From Congregicoccus sp964517665 (GTDB taxonomy: Bacteria; Verrucomicrobiota; Verrucomicrobiia; Opitutales; Opitutaceae): a stretch of 36,255 nucleotides of DNA. The notes under the pieces are model-generated. The model worked only from the letters and a program-made list of their open reading frames with translations. It searched no databases and was not told the origin of the DNA. The stretch is taken from positions 1 to 36,255 of the forward strand of contig CAZFCY010000026.1 of the NCBI GenBank assembly GCA_964517665.1, written 5' to 3'. Shown piece by piece: positions 7,139 to 15,402 of the stretch (the stretch's first letter is position 1; each line of letters starts with the position of its first letter). The translations under genes and the position numbers were made by a program.

Positions 7139-8140
7139 ATGAAAACTCCCCGTCTTGCGTCTGTGTTTGTTCTTCTTTGCTCGCTCGCCGCGCTGGCTCG
7201 CGCGGGCGAGGCGCCAGCGGACGAGATCCGCGCCGCGCGCCTGCCCGACGTGCGGATGCGCGACGCGTGCGTGCTCGTGGACGAGGCCCGGCAGCGCTAC
7301 GTCATGGTCGCCGCAGGGCGGGGCGCGACCGTGCGCGCCTACACGAGCAGGGATCTCGTCGATTGGGAAGGCCCCCACACCGTCTTCGCGGCGACCGGCG
7401 ACACCTGGCGCGAGGCGGACATCCGCGGCATCTGGGCGCCGGAGCTGCATGAATATAAAGGCCGGTATTACCTCTTCCTCACCTTCGACACGACGACGCA
7501 GTTTCCCGAGCAGTGGCGCGACTGGCTGCCGCGGGTCAAGCGCGCCTCGAGCGTTCTCGTGAGCGATTCGCCGCTCGGCCCGTTCAAGCCCTTCGCGGAC
7601 AAGCCCACGCTGCCGGAGGACATGATGACCCTCGACGGCACGCTCTGGGTCGAGGACGGCGTGCCCTACATGATCTATTGCCACGAATGGGTGCAGATCG
7701 TGAACGGCACGGTGGAAATGATCCAGCTCACGGACGATTTGTCGGCAACCGTCGGCGAACCCACGCGCCTTTTCTGGGGCAACGACGGCCCGTGGTCGAA
7801 ACGCTCCGATCAATACGGCTGCTGGGTCACGGACGGGCCCTGGCTGCACACGAGCAAATCCGGGAAACTCTTCATGCTCTGGTCGAGCGGCGGTCCGGAA
7901 GGCTACACGGTCGGCCTCGCCGTCTCCGAGTCCGGCAAACTCGCGGGCCCGTGGACGCAGCAGGCCGAGCCGGTCTTCAAGGACGACGGCGGCCACGCCA
8001 TGATGTTCGAGCGTTTCGACGGCCAGCTCATGATGACCCTGCACCTCCCGAACAAGCCCCCGCGCGAACGCATCCAGCTTTTCGAGATGGAGGACACCGG
8101 CGACACGCTGCGCGTGATCGGGAAGTTCCCGGCGGAGTAG
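7139..8140 (+). CDS. Secreted GH43-like glycosidase
   Basis: 333 residues with a signal peptide (MKTPRLASVFVLLCSLAALARAGE). Five-bladed propeller features of GH43 are visible: the first-blade Asp in RMRDACVLV, IWAPELHEYKGRYYLFLTF, LDGTLWVEDGVPYMIY (pKa-modulating Asp) and VTDGPWLHTSKSGKLFMLWSSGG. At the usual Glu of the 'EGP' acid motif this protein has Asp (TDGP). From memory the same TDGP wording occurs in a subgroup of GH43-like proteins, so it may be a subgroup trait. Likely acts on arabinose- or xylose-containing side chains outside the cytoplasm; the substrate is not decided. The start follows the word-repeat element closely. Confidence 0.8.
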   Translation: MKTPRLASVFVLLCSLAALARAGEAPADEIRAARLPDVRMRDACVLVDEARQRYVMVAAGRGATVRAYTSRDLVDWEGPHTVFAATGDTWREADIRGIWAPELHEYKGRYYLFLTFDTTTQFPEQWRDWLPRVKRASSVLVSDSPLGPFKPFADKPTLPEDMMTLDGTLWVEDGVPYMIYCHEWVQIVNGTVEMIQLTDDLSATVGEPTRLFWGNDGPWSKRSDQYGCWVTDGPWLHTSKSGKLFMLWSSGGPEGYTVGLAVSESGKLAGPWTQQAEPVFKDDGGHAMMFERFDGQLMMTLHLPNKPPRERIQLFEMEDTGDTLRVIGKFPAE

Positions 8141-8604
8141 TGCGCGCCGGAACCCGAGAAGAGCTTCATCGCGAGGGCAGTGCGCCGGGCGGGATCCTCG
8201 ATCCGCTCGAACATCTCCGCCAGGGCCATGAGCTTCTCGGTGGGCGTGGCCCCGAGGAGCGCATCGACTTCGACGCCATAGCCGCGCAGGAGCGCGCGCT
8301 GCTGGACAAAGGCCTTGGAGACGAGGTCGAGCGCCCCGGCCATGTTGCCGCCCTCGATGCCGGCGCGCTGGAAGGCGCGCTCGAGGGCGACGAGTTCTTG
8401 CACGCTCTGGCCGGTGCGCAGGGAGAGGTTGTGCAGGCGGCTGCCCAACTGGAGGCCTTCGGTGAGGGCGCCGGTGAGCCCTCCGGCGCCGACGCCGAAG
8501 GATGCGGCGGCGGCCGACGCGGCGGCGGCCACCTGGCCCAGCCCCCCCACGACGGTTGACAGGCCGGTCACACCGAGGATGATGTTGAGAGTCGTCGTCG
8601 CCAT
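8141..8604 (-). pseudogene. 5' fragment of a phage tail tape-measure gene
   Basis: On the minus strand, starting at the ATG at 8604, the reading is MATTTLNIILGVTGLSTVV, then an Ala/Gly-rich stretch, RTGQSVQELVALERAFQRAG and PTEKLMALAEMFERIEDPA, then RRTALAMKLFSGSGA. These are typical of phage tail tape-measure proteins ('KLMALADAxxxIEDPAxRxALAMKLFGxSGA'). The similarity stops about 155 residues in, right at the GH43 stop codon, while family members run to several hundred residues or more. No other tail genes are convincing nearby. I read it as a truncated prophage relic left between two host genes. Confidence 0.7.
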
Positions 8605-8827
8605 GCTCGCGTTTTTTTACGTCTTTATCGGAGGGCTCAGCCTCCTGCTGTTGACGGCGCCCATCTGGGGGGCGCTGCCGGACATATGGCGCAACGGCTT
8701 CCTGCCCGTGTGGCTGGCGGCCGTGCTCGTGCTGGCCCCGCTGGCGATCTGGGCGGACCGGAAGCGGGCGCGAGCCAGGAGCCTGAAGACAGGGACCAGG
8801 AGACAGACCCGAGCCGGCTCCTTCTGA
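8603..8827 (+). CDS. Possible two-span membrane peptide (74 aa), doubtful
   Basis: The plus strand encodes a peptide with two hydrophobic segments (about residues 3-24 and 32-50: FFYVFIGGLSLLLLTAPIWG and VWLAAVLVLAPLAIW), followed by a basic tail. The start codon overlaps the start of the opposite-strand tape-measure fragment in a shared CATG (8602-8605). The last 15 or so codons run into a word-repeat arm, so the natural end may be lost. No ribosome-binding site is evident. It could be a remnant membrane gene brought in with the phage DNA. Confidence 0.35.
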   Translation: MLAFFYVFIGGLSLLLLTAPIWGALPDIWRNGFLPVWLAAVLVLAPLAIWADRKRARARSLKTGTRRQTRAGSF

Positions 8828-8860
8828 CTTCTGACGCCTGGTTCCTGATGCCTGATATCA
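8775..8860. repeat. Intergenic word-repeat element (CAGGA / CAGAC family)
   Basis: The left arm (8775-8809) carries the words CCAGGA, GACAGG, CCAGGA and GACAGAC. The right arm (8823-8860) carries TCTGACTTCTGAC, CCTGGTTCCTGATGCCTGAT, the reverse-complement style of the same words. It is related to the element at 32644-32703. Confidence 0.55.
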
Positions 8861-9075
8861 GCGCGTGAGGTCGCGCTGGAGGCCGGCGCGCAGGCGCTGG
8901 CCATCGGCATCCTGCGCGAAGGCGACGCCGATGCCGCGCGCGACGGCGGCGGCGGCGGCGGCATCGGCGCGGCGGCGGGCGTGGCAGAGGAGGATGAGCT
9001 CCACGACTGAGATGTCTCCGAGATCGGCAAGTGTCTTCCCCAAGTTCAAGGCGATGTCGGCGTGGCCGCCCGGTT
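8858..9075 (-). pseudogene. Possible small phage-derived ORF fragment
   Basis: On the minus strand, from about 9075 to the TGA at 8858-8860, the frame reads GHADIALNLGKTLADLGDIS, followed by a Val/Leu-rich and Ala-rich segment. It precedes the tape-measure fragment in the same orientation, where phages usually carry small tail-assembly genes. I recognise no family, the upstream part lies behind an A8 homopolymer, and it may be chance. The rest of 8861-9255 shows no further coding signal that I trust. Confidence 0.25.
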
Positions 9076-9145
9076 TTTTTTGCCCGGGGCGCGATTCAAG
9101 GTGGTCGTGGACGTCCCGGCCGCGCGTGAGACTCGCGTCTGCCGC

Positions 9146-9176
9146 TTGGATCCCCGCGCTGCCTGCGGGCGTCCAA
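9146..9176. repeat. Imperfect GC-rich hairpin
   Basis: TTGGATCCCCGC and GCGGGCGTCCAA pair at 10 of 12 positions around a 7-nt loop, 80 bp before the SGNH gene. It resembles the other dispersed GC-rich palindromes; no T-run follows. Confidence 0.45.
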
Positions 9177-9255
9177 CGACGCGCGCGGCCAACCCGGATC
9201 GACGAGCAACCAAATTCTCGACCTTCGCGCGGGCGCGGGCCAAACCTGTGCAACC

Positions 9256-9984
9256 ATGCGACGCAACGTCCCGGCCCCGGTTCTTGTTCTCATTGCGATG
9301 CTGGCTGTTGTCCCGGAAGCGCCGGGCGCGGATGCGGCCGAAGCCGAGCCGCGCACGCGGGACTTCTCGTGGATGTCGGTCGAGCAGTGGAAGGCGAAGC
9401 ATCTCGAAGACATGGCCATCGCCCAGGCAGGCGACATCGACCTGCTCTTCGTCGGCGACTCGATCACGGACGGCTGGGATGCGCAGCCAGTGTGGAAGGC
9501 GCGCATCGCGCCCTTGCGCGCGGCCAATTTCGGCGTCGGCGGCGACACGACGCAGAACGTGCTCTGGCGGCTGGAGAACGGCGCGGTCGGCAACCTTCGC
9601 CCGAAGGCGGTGGTCCTGCTCATCGGCACGAACAACTTCGGCCGCAACGGCGACGGCCCGGCCGATGTCACGCGCGGCATCGGCGCGATCGCCGGCAGGC
9701 TCGCGGAGGCGTTTCCATCGGCGCGCATCCTCGTGCTCGGCATCTTCCCGCGGGACGCCTCGCCCGGCGCGGTGATCCGGCAGCAGATCAAAGAGACGAA
9801 TGCCGGCCTGAAGTCGCTGGATGACGGCGTCCGCGTCTTCGTGCGCGACATCGGCAGCATTTTCCTCGAGCCGGACGGCTCCATCTCGACCGCCATCATG
9901 CCGGACGCGTTGCACCTTTCCGAGGAAGGCTACCGGCGTTGGGCGCTCGCCCTGCTGCCGATGATTCTCCCGTGGCTGGAATAG
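9256..9984 (+). CDS. Secreted SGNH/GDSL-family hydrolase
   Basis: 242 residues with an N-terminal signal sequence (about 1-24). All four SGNH blocks are visible: FVGDSITDG with the nucleophile Ser69, FGVGGDTTQNV (oxyanion Gly), LLIGTNNFG (Asn), and DALHLSEEGY with Asp217 and His220 completing the catalytic machinery. The closest overall look is the PAF-acetylhydrolase beta/gamma-like group. In a polysaccharide locus such enzymes often act as carbohydrate esterases removing acetyl groups, but lipid or lysophospholipid substrates cannot be excluded. It stands alone between the phage relic and the promoter region of GH130. Confidence 0.85.
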   Translation: MRRNVPAPVLVLIAMLAVVPEAPGADAAEAEPRTRDFSWMSVEQWKAKHLEDMAIAQAGDIDLLFVGDSITDGWDAQPVWKARIAPLRAANFGVGGDTTQNVLWRLENGAVGNLRPKAVVLLIGTNNFGRNGDGPADVTRGIGAIAGRLAEAFPSARILVLGIFPRDASPGAVIRQQIKETNAGLKSLDDGVRVFVRDIGSIFLEPDGSISTAIMPDALHLSEEGYRRWALALLPMILPWLE

Positions 9985-10012
9985 CCGCGCGAGAGACGAA
10001 TCAAGGTGATCA

Positions 10013-10030
10013 CGGGCGTCCCCGCCCGCG
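10013..10030. repeat. GC-rich REP-like hairpin, copy 2
   Basis: Identical 18-mer to the core at 5766-5783 (CGGGCGTCCCCGCCCGCG), 29 bp after the SGNH stop codon. It lies within the 304-bp gap 9985-10288, whose second half carries the GH130 promoter. Confidence 0.6.
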
Positions 10031-10127
10031 TGAGCGACTCGCGCCCGCGGTGGGCAACAGCCTCCAAGCCGGGTCGCGCCCGGACGCGCGTTTCACCGGG
10101 AAAACGCCACCGCCCGGGTGGGAAACG

Positions 10128-10184
10128 ATTCTACATTCGCGCGCAAGCACTCTCATTCCAAAGCGGGTGAACTCCGGCTAGTAT
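10128..10184 (+). promoter_or_regulatory. Shared-motif promoter of the GH130 block
   Basis: From upstream: ATTCTACATT (10128-10137), a 7-bp gap, the 14-bp motif AAGCACTCTCATTC (10145-10158), then exactly 20 bp to the -10 box TAGTAT (10179-10184). A -35-like TTCCAA (10156-10161) is 17 bp from the -10. The same arrangement is found at 16824-16880 and 24085-24141. CATT occurs at 10134 and 10154, a 20-bp direct-repeat spacing typical of AraC-family operators that overlap the -35. Confidence 0.7.
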
Positions 10185-10288
10185 GTCCGGCCCCAGGGAC
10201 GCCCGGTCACACGCCGGCGGATTTACCTCAAGGACTGGCCGCCACGCCCGCGCCGATCTCGAAATCGAACCATCCCACTTTTCAACTC

Positions 10289-11314
10289 ATGCTGCAGACC
10301 CCTGTCGCCCAGGCGAAGAACCGCCTGCCTTCCGAACTGGAGATCACGGCCGATGCGCTGCCCAACATCCCGTGGCAGCCGAAGCCGGCCGGCCTCGAGG
10401 ATCTGATCTGGCGCTACAGCGAAAATCCCGTCATCGGCCGCCGCCCGCTGCCGCGCGTGACCGGGATCTACAACAGCGCGGTGGCGCCTTTCGAAGGCGC
10501 CTTCATCGGCGTGTTTCGCACCGAAGGCATGGACCGGCTGCCGCGTTTGCACGTGGGCCGCAGCCCGGACGGGTTGAAATGGAATTTCGAGCCGAAGCCG
10601 ATCGACCTGCGTTGTGACGACGACGAGGTGCGGCGCTTCGAGTTCGCCTACGACCCGCGCGTGACGCTGATCGACGGCGATCACTACATCACGTGGTGCA
10701 ACGGCTATCACGGCCCCACCATCGGGGTGGCGCGCACGCGGGATTTCGTTCACTTCGAGCAACTGGAAAACGCCTTCCTGCCCTACAACCGCAACGGCGT
10801 GCTCTTCCCGCGCAAGCTCGACGGCAAGTTCGCCATGCTCAGCCGCCCGAGCGACACCGGGCACACGCCCTTCGGCGACATTTTCTACAGCGAAAGCCCC
10901 GACATGACGCACTGGGGCAAACACCGCCACATCATGGGCCGGGGCTGGCCGTGGTATCAGGGCACCAAGATCGGCGCGGGCCCTTCGCCGATCGAGACGA
11001 GCGAGGGCTGGCTGTTGTTTTATCATGCCGTCACGCAGACCTGCAACGGCTTCGTCTATTCGATCACCGCCGCGCTGCTCGACCTCGAGCAACCGTGGAA
11101 AGTGATCGCGCGCTCGAACCAGGCGCTGCTCTGCCCCGAGGCGCCCTACGAACTCACGGGATTCGTGCCCGGCGTCTGTTTTCCGGTCGGCTGCCTGTGC
11201 GATGGCGAAACCGGTCGAATCGCGATTTACTACGGAGCCGCGGACACGTTTACCGCGCTCTGCTTCTGCCAGGCCGGCGAGATCATCGACTTCGTCAAGG
11301 CGAACTCGTTGTAG
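10289..11314 (+). CDS. GH130 beta-1,4-mannoside phosphorylase
   Basis: 341 residues, no signal peptide, so cytoplasmic. The sequence follows the GH130_1/GH130_2 pattern: ENPVIGRRPLPRVTGIYNSA, GVFRTEG, then AYDPRVTLIDG with catalytic Asp122, WCNGYHGPTIGVA, YNRNGVLFPRKLDGK and GPSPIETSEGWLLFYH. These enzymes phosphorolyse mannosyl-glucose or beta-mannooligosaccharides to mannose-1-phosphate. With a 2-epimerase in the same locus (25473), the mannobiose to mannosylglucose to mannose-1-phosphate plus glucose route is plausible. Start chosen at 10289, after the promoter at 10179; an earlier in-frame ATG at 10118 would lie upstream of that promoter. The leader is about 98 nt. GH130_1 versus GH130_2 not decided. 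Confidence 0.88.
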   Translation: MLQTPVAQAKNRLPSELEITADALPNIPWQPKPAGLEDLIWRYSENPVIGRRPLPRVTGIYNSAVAPFEGAFIGVFRTEGMDRLPRLHVGRSPDGLKWNFEPKPIDLRCDDDEVRRFEFAYDPRVTLIDGDHYITWCNGYHGPTIGVARTRDFVHFEQLENAFLPYNRNGVLFPRKLDGKFAMLSRPSDTGHTPFGDIFYSESPDMTHWGKHRHIMGRGWPWYQGTKIGAGPSPIETSEGWLLFYHAVTQTCNGFVYSITAALLDLEQPWKVIARSNQALLCPEAPYELTGFVPGVCFPVGCLCDGETGRIAIYYGAADTFTALCFCQAGEIIDFVKANSL

Positions 11315-11335
11315 CGCGGATTCTGCGCCAAGCAT

Positions 11336-13852
11336 ATGCGGAACCTTTCCCTCTCCAGCCTGGCGTGGCAGTTTCGCGACGCCGCCGGGCAGTCGAAATG
11401 GCATGCGGCCACCGTGCCCGGTTGCGTGCACGCGGACCTGCTGAAGAACAAGCTCATCGACGACCCGTTCCGGGGCACGAACGAGCTGGATCTCCAGTGG
11501 ATCGAGGAACGGGACTGGGACTATCGCGCGACGTTCACGGCGCCGGACGACCTGCTCGCGGAGGAGGTGGTCGATCTCGTCGCGGACGGCCTCGACACCA
11601 TCGCCACGGTCACGCTCAACGGCGCCAGGGTCGCGCGCGCGGAAAACATGTTCACCGGCCACCGCTGGAACGTGAAACCCCTGCTCCGCCCCGGCCGCAA
11701 CGAGCTGGCGATCCGCTTCGGCAGCGCGATGGCATACATCCGCGCGCATCGCAAAAGCCATCGCCCGCGCGAGACCAACGATCCCGTCGGCCGCAGCACG
11801 GTCATCCGCAAGCAACAGTGCCAGTTCGGCTGGGACTGGGGGCCGCGGTTCGTCACCGCCGGCATCTGGAGGGACATCCGCCTCGAGGGCTGGAGCGGCA
11901 ACCGCGTCGAAAGCGTGGTGGTGAAACAAATACACCGCGCCGACGGCAGCGTGGCGATCGACCTGGTCCCCGAACTCGCGCGCAAGGACGACCGCGCGAC
12001 CTGCCGCTGGTCGCTCGAGCTGGAGGCATCTCAAACTTCAGATCCAAAATCCGAGGTCCCGGCGCGCCACGCGCGCCTGGACGGCGAAGGCACGCGCGTC
12101 GAAGTCCCGTCGCCGAGGCTCTGGTGGCCGAACGGCCAGGGCGCGCAGCCGCTCTATCGGCTCCGCGTCGAGGTCGTCGCGGGCGGCGGCCGCGTCATCG
12201 GCGCGTGGACGCGCCGCATCGGCCTGCGCTCGATCGCGCTCGACCGATCGGCGGACGCCGGCGGCGAGGCGTTTCGCTTCGTCGTCAACGGCCGCCCGAT
12301 CTTCGCCAAGGGCGCGAACTGGATTCCCGCGCACAGCTTCGTCGCCACGCTCGGGCGCCGCGACTACGCGCGCGATCTGCGCAGCGCGGCGCTGGCGCAC
12401 ATGAACATGATCCGCGTCTGGGGCGGCGGCATCTACGAGAGCGACGATTTCTTCGACCTGTGCGACGAGCTCGGCCTGCTCGTCTGGCAGGATTTCATGT
12501 TCGCCTGCACGCGCTACCCGGCCGACCGGGCATTTCTCAAAAGCGTGAGCGGGGAGGCGATATATCAAATCCGCCGGCTGCGCCATCGCGCCTCGCTCGC
12601 CATGTGGTGCGGCAACAACGAGGTGTTTCACTGCAATCCGGAGGAGCACCGGACCGACAAAAAAATCATCGCGGACTATTACGCGCTCTTCCACGAAACG
12701 CTCCCGAAGGCGGTCGAGGCCCACGATCCCGCGACCGCCTACTGGCCGGGCTCGCCATGGCGCGGCGACCCCGAGCCGGGGCACGAGGCCGGCGAGAAGC
12801 GCGGCGACACGCATTTCTGGGACGTCTGGCACGCGCGCCACCCGGTGAAGGATTACGAGAAATATCGTTTCCGTTTCTGCTCCGAGTTCGGCATGCAGAG
12901 CTTTTGCTCGCCCGGGACGCAGGCCACGTTCTGCCCGGCGGATGATCCCAACGTGTTCGGGGCCACGATGGAAAACCATCAGAAGAACCGCGCCGGCAAC
13001 CAGATCATCCTCGACTACGTTTCGCGCCGCTATCGTTTTCCGAAGGGGCAGGACGAGCTGATCTATCTCTCGCAGCTCAACCAGGCCTACTGCATGCAGA
13101 CGGGCGTCGAGCACTGGCGCCGCAACATGCCGCATTGCATGGGCGCGCTCTACTGGCAGTTGAACGACTGCTGGCCGGTCGCCTCGTGGAGTTCGATCGA
13201 GTTCACCGGCCACTGGAAGGCGCTGCACCACGCCGCGCGCCGCTTCTTCGCGCCCACGCTCGTGACCGCGCACGTGCCGGGCGACGAATCGCCCACGATT
13301 GGAAACTACCGGAGCACGACCGTCGGCCTCGTGCATTTATACACCGTGCACGACGCGCCCGAGCCGGCGCGCGGGACGCTGCGGTGGGATCTCTTTCATC
13401 TCGACGGCCGCCGTTTGCTGCGCGGAAGGAAAGCGGTGACGCTCCGCTGCGGCGAAAGCGTCGAGCAAAAGACGCTCGATCTGCGCCCCCACATGGACCG
13501 CCACGGCCGCGACCACCTCCACCTGCGCATCGGGCTGGACGTGCGCGGCGAAACCGTGAGCGAGGACACCGTGCTGCTCACGCGCCCGCGTTTCCTTGCG
13601 CTGCCGAAGGCGCGCACGACGCCGGCCGTGCGCGAGACCGGGCCGAAGCGCTTCGAGATCACCTTCAAATCGTCCGCCTTCCAGCACCGCTTCTCCTTCG
13701 GGTTCGGAAACCTCGCCCACCAGTCGAGCGACAACTTTTTCGACCTCCATCCCGACAAGCCGAAACGCGTGCAGGTGGAGTTCGCGCGCCCCATCACCGC
13801 CGCGCAGGCGCGCAAGCGCCTCCGGTTTCACTCATTGGTCGACACGTATTGA
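11336..13852 (+). CDS. GH2 beta-mannosidase
   Basis: 838 residues, no obvious signal peptide. Beta-mannosidase layout: jelly-roll domain (WQFRDAAG...ATVPGCVHADLL), Ig-like domain, TIM barrel with QFGWDWGPRFVTAGIWRDI and NMIRVWGGGIYE. Catalytic acid/base Glu429 is in MWCGNNEVF and nucleophile Glu517 in FRFCSEFGMQSF. It removes terminal beta-mannose from mannooligosaccharides. It follows GH130 by 21 bp, so the two are probably one operon. A low-GC block at 12027-12060 (residues about 231-242) codes an unusual segment ASQTSDPKSEVP with codons unlike the rest of the gene. That segment falls between domains and looks like an inserted repeat kept in frame. Confidence 0.92.
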   Translation: MRNLSLSSLAWQFRDAAGQSKWHAATVPGCVHADLLKNKLIDDPFRGTNELDLQWIEERDWDYRATFTAPDDLLAEEVVDLVADGLDTIATVTLNGARVARAENMFTGHRWNVKPLLRPGRNELAIRFGSAMAYIRAHRKSHRPRETNDPVGRSTVIRKQQCQFGWDWGPRFVTAGIWRDIRLEGWSGNRVESVVVKQIHRADGSVAIDLVPELARKDDRATCRWSLELEASQTSDPKSEVPARHARLDGEGTRVEVPSPRLWWPNGQGAQPLYRLRVEVVAGGGRVIGAWTRRIGLRSIALDRSADAGGEAFRFVVNGRPIFAKGANWIPAHSFVATLGRRDYARDLRSAALAHMNMIRVWGGGIYESDDFFDLCDELGLLVWQDFMFACTRYPADRAFLKSVSGEAIYQIRRLRHRASLAMWCGNNEVFHCNPEEHRTDKKIIADYYALFHETLPKAVEAHDPATAYWPGSPWRGDPEPGHEAGEKRGDTHFWDVWHARHPVKDYEKYRFRFCSEFGMQSFCSPGTQATFCPADDPNVFGATMENHQKNRAGNQIILDYVSRRYRFPKGQDELIYLSQLNQAYCMQTGVEHWRRNMPHCMGALYWQLNDCWPVASWSSIEFTGHWKALHHAARRFFAPTLVTAHVPGDESPTIGNYRSTTVGLVHLYTVHDAPEPARGTLRWDLFHLDGRRLLRGRKAVTLRCGESVEQKTLDLRPHMDRHGRDHLHLRIGLDVRGETVSEDTVLLTRPRFLALPKARTTPAVRETGPKRFEITFKSSAFQHRFSFGFGNLAHQSSDNFFDLHPDKPKRVQVEFARPITAAQARKRLRFHSLVDTY
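12027..12060. repeat. Low-GC word-like repeat embedded in the GH2 gene
   Basis: About 34 bp (CATCTCAAACTTCAGATCC at its start, then CAAAATCCGAGGTCCC) resembles the word-like intergenic repeats in style. It introduces codons TCT CAA ACT TCA GAT CCA AAA that are rare in this gene. It is in frame and at a domain boundary. Confidence 0.5.
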
Positions 13853-13932
13853 GCGCGCGAGAGCGCAGGCAAATCCAGCCCCGTCCTCTTTCCGATCCGA
13901 AGCCTGCGCTCTTAACACTTGCGCTCTCCTGC
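13852..13932. repeat. Intergenic word-repeat element (GAGAGCGCAGG family)
   Basis: The left arm (13852-13874) carries GCGCGAGAGCGCAGGCAAAT. The right arm (13902-13932) carries GCCTGCGCTCTTAACACTTG and CGCTCTCCTGC, the reverse complement of the same words in duplicate. The element fills the GH2-MFS gap and ends 10 bp before the MFS start. Confidence 0.6.
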
Positions 13933-13941
13933 CCCCTTCCC

Positions 13942-15402
13942 ATGCCCGACACCGACTCCTCGACGAAAGTGTATTCAAAAAATGACGACGCCACCGCGCC
14001 GGAGGACCGCGTGCCGCTTTCGCAGAAGGTCGCCTACGGCATCGGCTCGGTCCCCGATTTATGGGGCACGTGGCTCTATCCCGGGCTCGTGAACCAGGTC
14101 TTCAACATCTACCTGCACGTCTCGCCGGCGTTGATCAGCACGGCCCTGATGGTGAACCGGCTGGCGGACGGCGTCACCGATCCGCTTTTCGGCTGGATGT
14201 CGGACAACACCCGCACGCGCTTCGGCCGCCGGCGGCCCTACCTGCTGATATTCTCGATCCTGGGAGGGTTGTTCCTGCCGCTGTTGTTTCTTGTTTCCCC
14301 CCACTGGAGCGAGATGACCTATTTCTGGTTCATCCTCATCTCGTCCACGCTTTATATATCAATCATGAGCGGCTACAGCACGCCGTTCAACAGCCTCGGC
14401 GCGGAACTCACGCCGGACTACCATGAGCGCACGAGCGTCATGGCCATCCGGCAGGCGCTGCAGCGGCCGTTCGAGATCGCGCTGTTTTTTGGGGCGGCGT
14501 TTACGACGCTGAGCTGGTTCAACGACCCGGAAAGCGGGGAACCGAACCTCCTGCTCGGCGCGCAGGTCTATTGCGCGATCCTCGGCGCCCTCATGATCGG
14601 GGCCGGACTTGTCACCTTCTTCGGCACGCGCGAGCGCTACTACGAAAAGGTCGTCGCGCACCGGCAGGACAAGGTTCCGATCCTCGACGCCTTCGGGATG
14701 ACGCTGACATGCCGGCCGTTCCGCTCCCAGCTCGCCATGGCTTTCGCCTACGGCATGGGCACGAGCATGGTCGGGACGCTCGGCTATTACGCCACCGTGT
14801 ACTACGTGTGCCGGGGCGACGTCGCCAGGGGCGCCTGGTGGAATTTCATCATGGGCTGGTCGAACATGGGGCTGGGGCTGGCGGGGATCGCCGTTTTCGC
14901 CTTCATCGCCCGGCGGCAGGGAAAACGGCACGCGATGTTCTGCATGCAGGCCTTCGCGATCCTCGTCTTCATCGGCACATGGTGGCTCTACGATCCCGAG
15001 CGCCCGTGGCTGCAACCGCTCGCCTCCGGCTTCATCGCGTTTACCGGCGCCGGATTCTGGATGCTGTGGAGCTCGATGGGCGCCGACGTGATCGATTACG
15101 ACGAGCTGGAGAACGGCAAGCGGCGCGAAGGCGCCTTCAAGGCGTGCGAATCGTGGATCATGAAAGTCGGCATGGCGATCGGCGTCGGCGCGTCCGGATA
15201 CATCCTCTCCGGGACCGGCTTCGACGCCGCGCGCGAAGGCGAACAGACGGCCCGCGCGCTCTTCAACATCCGGCTCTACCTCGCCGTCATCCCCGTCGGC
15301 GGATTGCTCCTCGCCATGTGGGCGCTCTCCCGCTTCGGCCTCACGCAGGAGCGCATGGCCGGGATCCGCGCCCAGCTCGAAGCCCGCCGAGGCCGGGTTT
15401 GA
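13942..15402 (+). CDS. GPH-type sugar:cation symporter (MFS superfamily)
   Basis: 486-residue inner-membrane transporter of the glycoside-pentoside-hexuronide (MelB-like) family with about 12 helices. Signatures include KVAYGIGSVPDLWGTWLYPG, NRLADGVTDPLFGWMSDNT with RTRFGRRRPYLL, GYSTPFNSLGAELTPDYHERT, and ADVIDYDELENGKRREGAF. The locus points to import of mannooligosaccharides or mannosylglucose into the cytoplasm for GH130 and GH2. Start chosen at 13942; the region before it is the repeat element. A strong hairpin overlaps its stop codon. Confidence 0.9.
   Translation: MPDTDSSTKVYSKNDDATAPEDRVPLSQKVAYGIGSVPDLWGTWLYPGLVNQVFNIYLHVSPALISTALMVNRLADGVTDPLFGWMSDNTRTRFGRRRPYLLIFSILGGLFLPLLFLVSPHWSEMTYFWFILISSTLYISIMSGYSTPFNSLGAELTPDYHERTSVMAIRQALQRPFEIALFFGAAFTTLSWFNDPESGEPNLLLGAQVYCAILGALMIGAGLVTFFGTRERYYEKVVAHRQDKVPILDAFGMTLTCRPFRSQLAMAFAYGMGTSMVGTLGYYATVYYVCRGDVARGAWWNFIMGWSNMGLGLAGIAVFAFIARRQGKRHAMFCMQAFAILVFIGTWWLYDPERPWLQPLASGFIAFTGAGFWMLWSSMGADVIDYDELENGKRREGAFKACESWIMKVGMAIGVGASGYILSGTGFDAAREGEQTARALFNIRLYLAVIPVGGLLLAMWALSRFGLTQERMAGIRAQLEARRGRV

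Noticed and set aside
9074..9081. A8/T8 run as a programmed frameshift site of a phage tail chaperone
   Set aside because: No recognisable coding sequence in the second frame upstream of it, so a frameshift claim has no support.
12557..14366. Low-GC spots GATATATCAAATCC and TATATATCAATCATG inside GH2 and MFS genes as another repeat family
   Set aside because: The shared core is short (about 8 bp) and without palindrome spacing; could be chance.
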